Positions 16,991-25,440 of a stretch of DNA of 64,000 bases are shown here, in pieces. Position 1 is the first letter of the stretch, and every line of letters starts with the position of its first letter. Source of the stretch: MPNP01 sp965215545 (GTDB lineage: Bacteria > Pseudomonadota > Alphaproteobacteria > Rhodobacterales > Rhodobacteraceae). The notes under the pieces were generated by a model that was not told the origin of the DNA, ran no database searches, and worked only from the letters and a program-made list of their open reading frames with translations. The stretch covers positions 1,798,001 through 1,862,000 of the forward strand of contig OZ244066.1 of assembly GCA_965215545.1 (NCBI GenBank), written 5' to 3'. Made by a program: the position numbers and the translations under genes.

Positions 16991-18442
16991 TCAAAGGAAG
17001 AGCTTCTGGTCGTTGACCCCGTGCATGGCTGATTTGATGGCGTTGAGGTGATCAAGGAGGGCGGTGTCCCGAGGAACCGGATCATGCCGAGCGCCACCAC
17101 TGATCTTCCAGCGGCGGGCGACCTCGATTGCGGGTTCACCGGTCAACAACCCGGCGGCTTGGGCCGCAGCCCCCCAGGCGACGTGTTCCTCACTGTCGGG
17201 CAGAAGGAGAGGCCGGCCAGTGAGGCGTTTGACTGTCTCCTGCCAGACAGGACCCTGCGCACCGCCACCAACAAGAATGACCGGGGCCTCCGGGTCGATG
17301 CCGGAGCCAAAACAGTCGAGAAGCTCGATGGACTGCAGCAGGGAGAACGCCGCTCCCTGGTAGGTGGCCAGCAACAGTTCCTGGGCCGACACGGTGCCAT
17401 CGAGACCCAGAATGCTGCCGCGGGCATTCGGGTAGGCCGGCAGGCGTTCGCCATTGAAGTACGGCAGCACAACGGCATCGGTGCCGCTGGCGACATCTTC
17501 ACGGTCAATGCCAAGCAGTGTGGCCATGTGATCAACGGCCAGCGTGGCGTTCAGGGTACAGGCCAGTGGCAGGTAATCACCGGAGGTCGAGGCAAAGGAG
17601 AAGATGCGACCCTCGGCATCCTGTGATGGGGATTGGGAGCGGACATAGGCCGTGCCTGATGTGCCGAGACTGATGACGGGTTGTCCAATGTCGATCCCGA
17701 GGGCGAGGGCGGCCCCCATATTGTCGCCGGTTCCGGTTCCGACGGGTATGCCGGCCGGAAGGCCAATCTCGGCAGCGGCTGATGGCCGCACGGTGCCGGC
17801 TTGCTGGTCAGGCGCCAGCACCTCAGGCAACATCTCGGAGGTGAGTGCGACGGCCTCAAGGGCCAGCACATCGGGCACATAGGCGTTGGTGTGGCTTGAC
17901 CACCATCCAGTGCCGGAGGCATCGCCCCGGTCGGTGATAGCCGCACCGCACAGCCGTTCGGTCAGGTAGTCATGGGGCAGACGGATATGGGCTGTGCGGG
18001 CGGCATTGGCAGGTTCGGCACCCCGAAGCCAGGCCCAGGAGGCAATGGTAAAGCCCGCCTGGGGCGGCGTGCCGACGCGTTCAGCCCAGTGCCGGGCTCC
18101 CCCAAGCTGGTCATGGAGCATCACGGCCGCATCACCCGAGCGGGTGTCATCCCAGAGAATCGCATGGCGCACGGGTGTGTGGGCGGCATCCAGGGTCACG
18201 AGTCCCAGCTGCTGGGCTGCAATGGAGAGGGCACCGATGTCACCAGCCCGCCCTGTATCCGCCACCGCTTGCCGCAGGGAAGTCCACCAGTCCTGGGGGT
18301 CCGTCTCGCTGGCCGGACCCCGGCGGTGCACAATGTTGGCAGCCTTGCCCAGGGCCACGGCCCTGCCGGTGTCGATGTCAACGACAATCACCTTGGTGGT
18401 CTGGGTGGAACAGTCAACGCCGGCGGCGTACCGGGCCGTCAT
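16991..18442 (-). CDS. FGGY-family carbohydrate kinase (xylulokinase/LsrK-like) 1
   Basis: Sugar kinase of 483 residues from ATG 18442. The phosphate-binding N-terminus (GVDCSTQTTKVIVVDIDTG), the WDDTRSGDA region, ISLGTSGTAY and the C-terminal VILVGGGAQGPVW are all typical of FGGY kinases. The open frame continues upstream to 18526, but those codons belong to the old intergenic spacer. It was evidently the gene after kinase 2 (23923-25440) in one operon with a 46-base gap; the two are now separated by a 5.3-kb insertion, so expression may depend on a promoter in the island. Convergent with lsrF. Substrate unknown. Confidence 0.88.
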   Translation of the reverse strand: MTARYAAGVDCSTQTTKVIVVDIDTGRAVALGKAANIVHRRGPASETDPQDWWTSLRQAVADTGRAGDIGALSIAAQQLGLVTLDAAHTPVRHAILWDDTRSGDAAVMLHDQLGGARHWAERVGTPPQAGFTIASWAWLRGAEPANAARTAHIRLPHDYLTERLCGAAITDRGDASGTGWWSSHTNAYVPDVLALEAVALTSEMLPEVLAPDQQAGTVRPSAAAEIGLPAGIPVGTGTGDNMGAALALGIDIGQPVISLGTSGTAYVRSQSPSQDAEGRIFSFASTSGDYLPLACTLNATLAVDHMATLLGIDREDVASGTDAVVLPYFNGERLPAYPNARGSILGLDGTVSAQELLLATYQGAAFSLLQSIELLDCFGSGIDPEAPVILVGGGAQGPVWQETVKRLTGRPLLLPDSEEHVAWGAAAQAAGLLTGEPAIEVARRWKISGGARHDPVPRDTALLDHLNAIKSAMHGVNDQKLFL

Positions 18443-18562
18443 GGGACACGCCGCAGCGCAGTGCAGGAGCAGTGTCGGGCTGGAGTCATCATGATGTGAC
18501 CTTAGCCGATGCACCGGACCTGTCAATCACCGGCGGCGGGTCGGGGATGAGGGGCAGGTGGC
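18436..18562. repeat. 127-bp direct repeat, copy A (kinase junction)
   Basis: Contains the start of kinase 1, the 46-base intergenic spacer and the last codons of kinase 2. It matches 23870-23996 at 124 of 127 positions, same orientation. Copy A adjoins intact kinase 1; its kinase 2 portion is only the C-terminal end. Confidence 0.95.
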
Positions 18563-18571
18563 AAGAAATTA

Positions 18572-19209
18572 GGGACTGTTGACACGCACCGGACCGCAAT
18601 CACGCCCGCCGCCAGGTGAATCACCGCTGCAAAACGCGTGCCGGTCGTGTCGGAACGGGTGGGAATGCCCCGGAACACCTTGCGTTTCGCAAAGACGTTT
18701 CGATCGGGTGGCGCCAGCCATACACATTCCAGTCATGCTCCCGGGGGTGTCGGCGGTTCCGTTTGGCCGGAATCGCTACCGCGATGCCACGCGATTCGAG
18801 GTCGTCGCGCAGCCGACCGCCTTGGCGTGGGCCTTGACGACGGTGCCGTCGATGCAGACGGATTCGCGGTCGAACACGTCCGACACGGCCTTGAAGATCC
18901 GGTCGAAAACGCCCTTCCGGGCCCAGTGCCGGAAGCGCTGGAACACCGAGTTCCACTTGCTAAAGCGGGCGAGCAGGTCGTGCCAGGGCGGGCGCACCTG
19001 TGCAGGTCTGCTCGAGGACGAGGCGGTTGCCGCCGCCGGGGTCGCCGACCTCGCAGGGACAGAGGGGCTCGATGCGCCGCCGCATGCGGTCGGTGCGAAG
19101 GGATCGGTATCTGTTCATGGGAATCGGCTCCTGCCAAGGGGATGTCGCCCATTCCGGGCGTGCGTAGGGGGTAGGGAGAGACGATAGGCGGGCGAGTGTC
19201 AACAGGCCC
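18572..19209 (-). mobile_element. IS5-family (IS427-type) element with internal deletion
   Basis: 638-bp element with terminal inverted repeats GGGACTGTTGACAC (left) and, read inward from the right, GGGCCTGTTGACAC. It is flanked by TA on both sides, the target size of IS427-group elements. Transposase fragments are readable on the minus strand: FSKWNSVFQRFRHWARKGVF and CIDGTVVKAHAKAVG, then, after a jump, GIAVAIPAKRNRRHPREHD and YGWRHPIET. The segment between them, containing the second catalytic aspartate, is deleted and frames are broken, so the element cannot move on its own but keeps both ends. Confidence 0.85.
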
Positions 19210-19574
19210 TAAATGTCTCTTCGGAATCTTTCGATCATATCCCATCTTTCGCAGCACTTTCCATCCCCCCACCCCAAATCTCTCTGGCCAGCATGCCAGC
19301 CCCGGGTGCGTCATCCGGGATTGGGGAGAGCGTGGAGACCCTTGAGCCTGGCCAGCATGGCGAGACACGGCCCCGCGCCGGACTGGCGGGCGAATCGGGG
19401 CGGGGATCCGGGAACACTGGGCCCCGTGGCGGATTTGGGACAAGTCCTGCCCCCTTGACATGCAGGATCAATTTGTATATACAATGCGTATTGATTGAGA
19501 GTGGGTCAATCGAACCGGCTCCACGAGCAACGGAAAGGACAGTGCCATGAACCCGCCAGCAAGACGAGAACGCC
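19210..19574. other. Spacer and BrnTA promoter region
   Basis: About 365 bases between the IS remnant and brnT. The first 240 bases show no gene. The promoter and palindrome listed separately lie near 19455-19484. Confidence 0.45.
19455..19484 (+). promoter_or_regulatory. Sigma70-type promoter with palindrome over the -10 box (brnTA)
   Basis: TTGACA at 19455-19460 and TATACA at 19478-19483 are separated by 17 bases. The perfect palindrome TTGTATATACAA (19473-19484) covers the -10 box. BrnA antitoxins are known to repress their own promoter, so this is the likely BrnA site. Confidence 0.75.
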
Positions 19575-19871
19575 ATGCCGGATACGGCCGAACAGCAATT
19601 TGAATGGAATGACGATAAACGCCTCTTGGCAATTGAAAAACATGGCATCGATTTCACCGATGCAATCCGAATCTTTGATGGAAGGCCCACGACATATGCC
19701 CCATCGAGTCAGAATCATCCAGATGACCAGCGCTGGATCACAACAGGCGATCTTGATGGATTGATGATCTCGGTCGTGTGGATATACCGGGACAGCAAAA
19801 TTCGAATCATCACGGCACGCCGGGCAAGGAAAAATGAAAAAAGCGAATTTCACAAGCGTTACCCTCGATGA
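19575..19871 (+). CDS. brnT: BrnT family toxin
   Basis: BrnT-type RelE-fold ribonuclease toxin of 98 residues. The family pattern FEWNDDKRLLAIEKHGIDF, a central D/G-rich strand and the C-terminal IRIITARRARKNEKSEF with the conserved basic residues are all present. The gene overlaps brnA by 38 bases, the usual toxin-first order. It sits inside the 5.3-kb island and may help to maintain it. Base composition is clearly less GC-rich than the neighbours, which suggests recent arrival. Confidence 0.92.
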   Translation: MPDTAEQQFEWNDDKRLLAIEKHGIDFTDAIRIFDGRPTTYAPSSQNHPDDQRWITTGDLDGLMISVVWIYRDSKIRIITARRARKNEKSEFHKRYPR

Positions 19872-20136
19872 TGCACGCCGCAAGCGGCATGAGGGGCAAA
19901 CGGACTGGGAACGTCTGCACCGTGAAGCGACGGAGGGGATCGAGCCCGAAAGGGACTCCGACGAGGGGACGTTCGACTGGTCGAGAGTCCAGGTGACCCT
20001 GCCGCGGCCAAAACAGGCGATCTCCGTCCGTCTCGATGCGGATGTGCTGGATTTCTTCAAGGCTGGGGGCAAGGGGTACCAGACACGGATCAACGCCGTG
20101 TTGCGCAGCTACATGACGGAGCATCTGAAAGCGTAG
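19834..20136 (+). CDS. brnA: BrnA family antitoxin
   Basis: Antitoxin of 100 residues. An N-terminal charged region with tryptophans (DWERLHREATEG) binds toxin, and the C-terminal ribbon-helix-helix (AISVRLDADVLDFFKAGGKG, then YQTRINAVLRSYM) binds DNA, as in known BrnA proteins. ATG 19834 lies within brnT. It should neutralise BrnT and repress the promoter at 19455-19484. Confidence 0.92.
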   Translation: MKKANFTSVTLDDARRKRHEGQTDWERLHREATEGIEPERDSDEGTFDWSRVQVTLPRPKQAISVRLDADVLDFFKAGGKGYQTRINAVLRSYMTEHLKA

Positions 20137-20562
20137 AGCTTCCCGATGTTATCGGACGATAGGATCGAGGCGCGCCCTCTCCCGGTCGTGCCGAACTCTT
20201 TCGTCCCGATGCGGCATGCGCACGATCTCGTGCACATGCCGGGACCTTGATGGGCCTCGCCCCATCCTCGGCCACTGACAGCCCTATCGCGCCGACCTCG
20301 GCCTCGTGGATGAACGCGGTGGAGGGACTCGATGCGCAACGGACCCGCCAGCGGGTGGGGAACGCCGTCTTCGCTCCGCTCGAGGGTTCATGGCGGGGCG
20401 GGTTCCATGGACCACCCCAGCGCCCACGAGGCCCGGCGCTTCCGCTGGAGCCGGGATCCGGATGACCTCGTGGCCTCCTGGAAGCGCGGGCACCGGCGGC
20501 TGGAGGGAAAACATGCATCTGCATAAAATGAACCACTTGCATCAGGGGCCCTGGGTGATGGG
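20137..20562. other. Spacer between brnA and the IS5 element
   Basis: About 425 bases. Frames on both strands are open but give no recognisable protein. A plus-strand stretch reading RRFRWSRDPDDLVASWKRGH and a minus-strand AEVGAIGLSVAEDGA look protein-like and may be scraps of an older element; I could not identify them. Confidence 0.35.
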
Positions 20563-21375
20563 TTAGGCTGTGTACCCATTTAATTGCTTCGCCAGAGCCC
20601 GCAGCAGGAAGCGACTGACCGTCAGCTGGATTGCCGAGAGGAAATTGCGGGCGGTCTTGTCGTAGCGCGAGGCAACGCGACGGAATTCCTTGATCCTGCC
20701 GAAGAACCGCTCGATCCGATTGCGACCCTTGTACAGGGTGCGGTCAAAGGGCCGGGGGATCTTGCGGCAGGACCGGGAGGGAATGTTCGCCTGGCCCCCC
20801 GCCCGTTCGATGCACCGGACGACAGCATTGGCATCATGGGCCTTGTCACCGAGGACGGTCGTCCCCGGCTGAAGGTCGGCAAGCAGCGCCTCGGCCTGGG
20901 CACAGTCCGAGGCCTGACCCGGGGTCAGGACCAGGGCCTGCACCGCGTCCGTCCCGCTGAGGGCGAGATGGACCTTGGTCGTCCGACCGCCACGGCTCCG
21001 GCCGATCGGCGGCGGCGGGCCGTCGCGGCGGGCCCCGGCAGCATGCTTGTGGGCCCGCACGACGGAGGAGTCCAGCATGCGCAGGCGCACGGGTCCGACC
21101 GGGCCTCCATCACCATCCGTCCGCTCGGCCAGGGCCCGCATGATCCGGGCCCAGGTGCCGTTCCTGCTCCAGCGGTTGTAGCGATTGAAACAGGTCGAGT
21201 AGGGACCGTAGCGTTCGGGGAGATCCCGCCAGGGGATGCCGGTGCGCAACACGAAGAAGATACCATCCATGACCCTTCGGTCATGGATCCGGCGGGGTCC
21301 CTGGTGTCTCTGGGGAAGCACCGAGCGGAGGATCGCCCACTCGGCATCGGTCATGTCGTGGCGGTGTCCGCTCAT
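20563..21375 (-). CDS. IS5-family transposase
   Basis: DDE transposase of about 270 residues from ATG 21375 (MSGHRHDMTDAEW). The N-terminal domain (LPQRHQGPRRIHDRRVMDGI, GIPWRDLPERYG) is followed by the catalytic region: first aspartate in RMLDSSVVRAHKHAAG, second in VLGDKAHDAN, glutamate in RNRIERFFGRIKEFRRVASRY. The frame is intact. The TAA stop uses the two bases of the flanking TA target, so termination depends on the insertion site. Expression and mobility are plausible. Confidence 0.92.
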   Translation of the reverse strand: MSGHRHDMTDAEWAILRSVLPQRHQGPRRIHDRRVMDGIFFVLRTGIPWRDLPERYGPYSTCFNRYNRWSRNGTWARIMRALAERTDGDGGPVGPVRLRMLDSSVVRAHKHAAGARRDGPPPPIGRSRGGRTTKVHLALSGTDAVQALVLTPGQASDCAQAEALLADLQPGTTVLGDKAHDANAVVRCIERAGGQANIPSRSCRKIPRPFDRTLYKGRNRIERFFGRIKEFRRVASRYDKTARNFLSAIQLTVSRFLLRALAKQLNGYTA

Positions 21376-21452
21376 GGGTCTGCTCCTGCCTGATGGTTTT
21401 TTGGCTCCTCTCGCAGCTCCAGACAGATCTGTCAATATTTAAGTACACAGCC
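20566..21452 (-). mobile_element. IS5-family insertion sequence (complete)
   Basis: 887-bp element with inverted ends GGCTGTGTAC (left) and GTACACAGCC (right), flanked by TA at 20564-20565 and 21453-21454. One transposase gene fills it. It directly abuts the IS630-type element, sharing the TA. Confidence 0.9.
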
Positions 21453-21454
21453 TA

Positions 21455-22801
21455 GTATACCATCGTCATTGAATTGATGGATACAGCGACGTCAGCTTGA
21501 TCCGGGCATCCTCGGTCCGGAACCGCCAGCACACCGGTGTCCTGTCGGCATTGCGCCGGGCCTGCCAGGCCGCCACCTCCCGCACCAGCGTCGCCCGGTC
21601 GGGGATCCGACGATTGAGGCACTGGCGGGACAGGACATTGATCTCGATCTCCGCCATGTTCAGCCAGCTGCCGTGTTTCGGTGTGTGATGGATCTCGAAG
21701 CGCTCGGCCAGGCGGCGGGCCTCGGCCGGCGGGAAGGTGTCGTAGAGTGTCGACAGGGTGTGGGTGTTGAGGTTGTCCATCACCAGCACGATCGTCTTGT
21801 CGGGGAAATGGGTGTCGGCGAGGTCCCTGAGGACATGGGCAAAGTCCTGCCGGGTCCTGCGGTCCGTGACCTTGACATGCCGCCAGCCCGCCAGGGGTGC
21901 GGTCAGCATGAAGAGGTTGGCCGTGCCGTTGCGCTCGTATTCGAAGTCGTAGGCGGCGGGCTGGCCCGGGGCGGTGGGCAGGGGCGTGCGGGTCTCCCTG
22001 GTCTGCTGGCGGGAGGTCTCATCGAGGCAGACCAGCACTTCATCGCTGGCGAAGTCCCGACTGTAGGTTTCCAGCACATCCTCCATGGCACAGACGAAGT
22101 CGGCACTCGACTTGGGGGGAATGCACCAGCATTGGCTCAGCCAGGGCTTGAGACTGTTTTTTTGAGCGTCTTGTGGACGGTGGAGCGGGAGATGGTGTCC
22201 ACGACCTTGAGGGCCACCAGCCGGTCGGCCAGCAGCTGCAGCGTCCACTGGGCCTGGCCTGCGGGTGGCTGTGAACAAGCGAGCATGGTCAGCGTTGCCT
22301 CGCCCGCCCCATCCAGGCGACGCGCCTTGCGGTTGACCTGCACCTTGCGTTCAAGAGCGGCGTCGACGCCGTCCAGCACACACTGCTTGCGCACCCGTTC
22401 TACCGTTGCCGTCCCGACACCGAGGACATCGGCAATGTCGGCATCCCTGCGACGCCCTCCCGTGCGGTCGGTGTCGGCCAGGAGGAGGATATGGGCCCGC
22501 TTGCGGCGTTCCTTTGACCCCTTGCCGCTGTCGATGATCGCCTGGAGTTGGGTGCGCTCGTCGGTTGCCAGTGTCACCCTGTAGATCTTGCGGCCTGCTG
22601 TGACGGGTGGCGCCGCTTGGGTCGTCGTGTTGTCTGCTGTCATGGGTCCCTGCCTTTGGTTGTCTGTCTGCCCCGATGGGCCGCCCCGCGGCGGCCCATC
22701 GGGGCGACGTGTGCTTGATTGGGGCCGCGATTAGACGAGATCGTCACGGATTGGAAGCGTGCGGGCCATCAAATGGCATCAATTCGATGACGACGGGATA
22801 C
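21455..22801 (-). mobile_element. IS630-family insertion sequence
   Basis: 1347-bp element bounded by imperfect inverted repeats of about 27 bp (start GTATACCATCGTCATTGAAT on the left; right end, read inward, GTATCCCGTCGTCATCGAAT) and by TA dinucleotides at 21453-21454 and 22802-22803, as expected for IS630. It carries a two-frame transposase. Confidence 0.9.
21466..22643 (-). CDS. IS630-family transposase made by -1 frameshift (orfA 22137-22643, orfB 21466-~22163)
   Basis: OrfA (168 residues) is the helix-turn-helix part (DADIADVLGVGTATVERVRK). OrfB is the DDE domain with VCLDETSRQ, VMDNLNTH and SWLNMAEIEINVLSR. The frames join at a run of seven A (complement of 22157-22163): orfA reads CTC AAA AAA ACA and stops soon after, while a -1 slip gives LKKNSLKPWLSQCWCIPP, the normal continuation of IS630 transposases. 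This is programmed frameshifting as in other IS630 members, or less likely a recent indel. An unrelated-looking 270-residue start of orfB is an artefact of the upstream frame. Confidence 0.88.
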
Positions 22802-22803
22802 TA

Positions 22804-22975
22804 GGGCCTGTTGACACGTACCGGGCTGCAATCACCCCGGCAGCGAGGTCGATGACGGCCGCGAAGCTCTTCACCGTCTCGTCAAGGCGCATCGCAATGC
22901 CCCGGACTCCCCTGTTCTTCGCAAAGACGTTTCGATCTGATGGCGCCAGGCAGACATGTCCCGATCAGGCGCCCG
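22804..22975 (-). mobile_element. IS5-family (IS427-type) fragment, one end
   Basis: Starts with GGGCCTGTTGACACG, the same end as the element at 18572-19209. The minus strand encodes the transposase C-terminus: GVRGIAMRLDETVKSFAAVI and DLAAGVIAARY. No matching second end or upstream transposase part follows, so this is a remnant. The IS630 element lies at its TA boundary. Confidence 0.8.
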
Positions 22976-23869
22976 AGTCTTGGGCCGGTTGCACCAGGCA
23001 GCCTCGGCAAAAATCCGGGATCGTCCCACTCCCTGTTGAAACGTTCCAACCCGGGTGGTGGTGCGTCCCCCCGAGCCTGAGGGGCTCGGGATCCTCTGTC
23101 ATGGGCAAGGACTCGCCACCATGGCCCGCTCGACCCCACCATCCCGCCCGTCGGCCACCCCATCCTGCCCAGCGCCTGACCGTGTGGCCGGCCCCGAAGG
23201 CTCTCCACAGGAGCTTGGCCCGGGTCTCCGAGGGGTCATGGCCATGCCGGGCGGGGCAGCCCCCGCACGTCGTGTCGGACCGGGACCGGGTTGCCGTCCC
23301 GAGCGACGGGCGGCCCCGGCCGGACGGGCTCTGAGGATCGGGGCCAGCTTCTGATCGTGGGGTCTGATCGTGGGGGCATCGATGGCGAAGGCCACACCCG
23401 CCCGCCCGGTCGCAGCGCGGGGGCGACGAGGCCCCGGCTGGGGCTCGCGCCATCCCCGATCCCGGTCACCCTCTGGGGGTCCTGATGCGATCCGGATGCG
23501 GGTCCGGCCAGCGGACCGGCGCCCGTTGCGCGCCAGCACCCACAGCATGGACTCACCCACAGCATGGATCAGGGCCCAGGGTCATGCGGCCGACCCTGTC
23601 TGGACTGGCAGATGCTGACGCCATGCCAGGATGGGGCTGCGGTGGACGCAGGCGGGCCGGCTCGGGGCAAAGAAGGGTGTCCGGTGTTGCACGGCCGACC
23701 CGCCGCGGCCTCGCCGCAGGGCGGCCCGCGCCCGCCACCGGCGAGGCCGTCCCCCTGCCACGCGCGAGGATGCCGCCCCCTTGACACGCTCCAAGACGCC
23801 GCAGAGACCCCATGATCGGCAGCACCACTCTGATGCGTTTCAACAGAGAATGGGACATCCCCGGGCTGA
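22976..23869. other. GC-rich non-coding segment bounded by inverted repeats
   Basis: Contains inverted repeats of 29 bp at 23014-23042 and 23836-23864 (24 of 29 matching; inner ends GTTGAAACG and CGTTTCAAC). The 790 bases between have many open frames on both strands but no protein I recognise. It could be a decayed insertion sequence or a non-autonomous element. Confidence 0.55.
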
Positions 23870-23996
23870 CCGTCATGGGACACGCCGCAGCGCGGTGCAG
23901 GAGCAGTGTCGGGCCGGAGTCATCATGATGTGACCTTAGCCGATGCACCGGACCTGTCAATCACCGGCGGCGGGTCGGGGGTGAGGGGCAGGTGGC
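23870..23996. repeat. 127-bp direct repeat, copy B (kinase junction)
   Basis: Counterpart of 18436-18562 with three base differences. It adjoins intact kinase 2 and preserves the ancestral order: kinase 2 stop at 23923, 46-base spacer, then ATG of kinase 1 at 23876, after which homology to kinase 1 ends within two codons. Confidence 0.95.
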
Positions 23997-25440
23997 GATA
24001 GGCTGCAAAGCGGTCGATCAGGGCCGGGTGCAGGGCCGGGTCGGGATCCATGGTGACGGTTCCGGCGGTCGGGAGGGGTCGGGTGAGGATGGCATCCCGA
24101 TCAGCGGGTGCTGTGGCGGCGTGGGCCAGGCGGGCGGCGCCACGGCAGGCGGCCAGACCACTGTCGCGGGGTATGGTGATGGAGGTCTCGAGAAGGGTGG
24201 CAATCAGGCGGACCCAGACGGGGGAGCGGGTGCCGCCCCCGATGCCGGCAATGGTGCTGAGATGGACGCCGGCCGCACGTTGGGCAAGGTGGGATTCGTG
24301 GAACTGGAAAGCGATGCCTTCCATGAAGGCATAGGCGATGTCGGCCCGGTCATGACTGGCGGCAAAGCCGGTGAGAATTCCCGAGGCGTCCATGCGATTG
24401 TGCGGGGTGCGGATGCCGGTCAGACTCGGGCGGGCCAGCGGCCGACCGCTGGGTCCCTGCTCGGCGATCCGGCGTTCAGCCAGGGTGGCAAGGTCATCGA
24501 CGGTCGTGTTCGTGATGCCGGCCAGCCATTCGAGGGATTGGGTCGCGCTCATGATGACGGCCATGGAGAGATAGGTTGCCGGTACGGCATGGGGAGCGGT
24601 GAGGATGGCGTGGGCGGGTGCCGGGTGGAATCCCTCATCAACGCAGCAGAGCACGCCGGATGTGCCGATGCTGAGGGCTGCCTGGCCCGGGCGGGTGGCC
24701 CCGGCTCCGAGGGTTCCGGCGAAATTGTCGCCACTGCCGGCCGCCACGATGACTGTCCTCGGTGTCGACCAGCGCTGGCAGAGTTCCGGGCGCAACTGGC
24801 CAGCAGGGTCCCACGAGTCGAGCAAGGGCGGGAGTCTTGACCGGTCCCAGCCGGCGGCGGCGATGAGTGTGTCATCCCAGGCCGTCGATCGACAGTCCAT
24901 GAGCAGGGTGCCGGCTGCATCGGTTCGCTCGGTGGCCCGCTCGCCGGTGAGTTTGAGGCGGAGGTAATCCTTGGGCAGGAGCAGGATGGTGGCCTTGTCA
25001 AGAGCAGGGGGCATGTGCCGGGCCAGCCAGAGGAGTTTGGGGGCGGTCAGGCCGGGGTCGGGTTGGCCGGCGGTCCGGGTGCCAATCTCCGGGACACGGG
25101 CAAGGAGTTCGGTGCATTCGGCAAGTGCGCGCTGGTCATTCCAGAGGATGCAGGGGGCGGTGGGGCGGTCCGCGCTGTCGAGCAGCACCGACCCCAGCAT
25201 GTGGCCCGACAGGGAGATTCCGGCCAGGCGAGCCATCAGGTCAGGATGGGCCGCGGCAAGTTCATCGAGGAGTGTGCAGGTGGCAGTCCACCAGTCCCCG
25301 GGATCCTGCTCGCTCCACCCCGGTCGGGGGATGGCGGTGGCAAGGGGATGGGCAGCACTGGCCAGACAGCGGCCCGATGGGGTGATGAGGGCAATCCTGA
25401 GACCGGATGATCCGAGATCAATCCCGGCAAGGAGACTCAC
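23923..25440 (-). CDS. FGGY-family carbohydrate kinase (xylulokinase-like) 2
   Basis: Sugar kinase of 505 residues. The first ATP-binding motif is GIDLGSSGLRIALITPSGR, followed by ISLSGHMLGSVLLD (substrate region typical of xylulokinase), WNDQRA, GSGDNFAGTLGAG, SIGTSGVLCC and the C-terminal GIGGGTRSPVW. It overlaps the SorC regulator gene by 4 bases and so is translationally coupled to it. Together with kinase 1 it gives the locus two paralogous kinases of different subgroups, probably for two related sugars or polyols, or for successive steps. Xylulose is only one possible substrate. Confidence 0.9.
   Translation of the reverse strand: MSLLAGIDLGSSGLRIALITPSGRCLASAAHPLATAIPRPGWSEQDPGDWWTATCTLLDELAAAHPDLMARLAGISLSGHMLGSVLLDSADRPTAPCILWNDQRALAECTELLARVPEIGTRTAGQPDPGLTAPKLLWLARHMPPALDKATILLLPKDYLRLKLTGERATERTDAAGTLLMDCRSTAWDDTLIAAAGWDRSRLPPLLDSWDPAGQLRPELCQRWSTPRTVIVAAGSGDNFAGTLGAGATRPGQAALSIGTSGVLCCVDEGFHPAPAHAILTAPHAVPATYLSMAVIMSATQSLEWLAGITNTTVDDLATLAERRIAEQGPSGRPLARPSLTGIRTPHNRMDASGILTGFAASHDRADIAYAFMEGIAFQFHESHLAQRAAGVHLSTIAGIGGGTRSPVWVRLIATLLETSITIPRDSGLAACRGAARLAHAATAPADRDAILTRPLPTAGTVTMDPDPALHPALIDRFAAYRHLPLTPDPPPVIDRSGASAKVTS

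Noticed and set aside
18443..18526. 28-residue N-terminal extension of FGGY kinase 1
   Set aside because: These codons are the ancestral spacer and recur before an unrelated sequence at 23877-23960.
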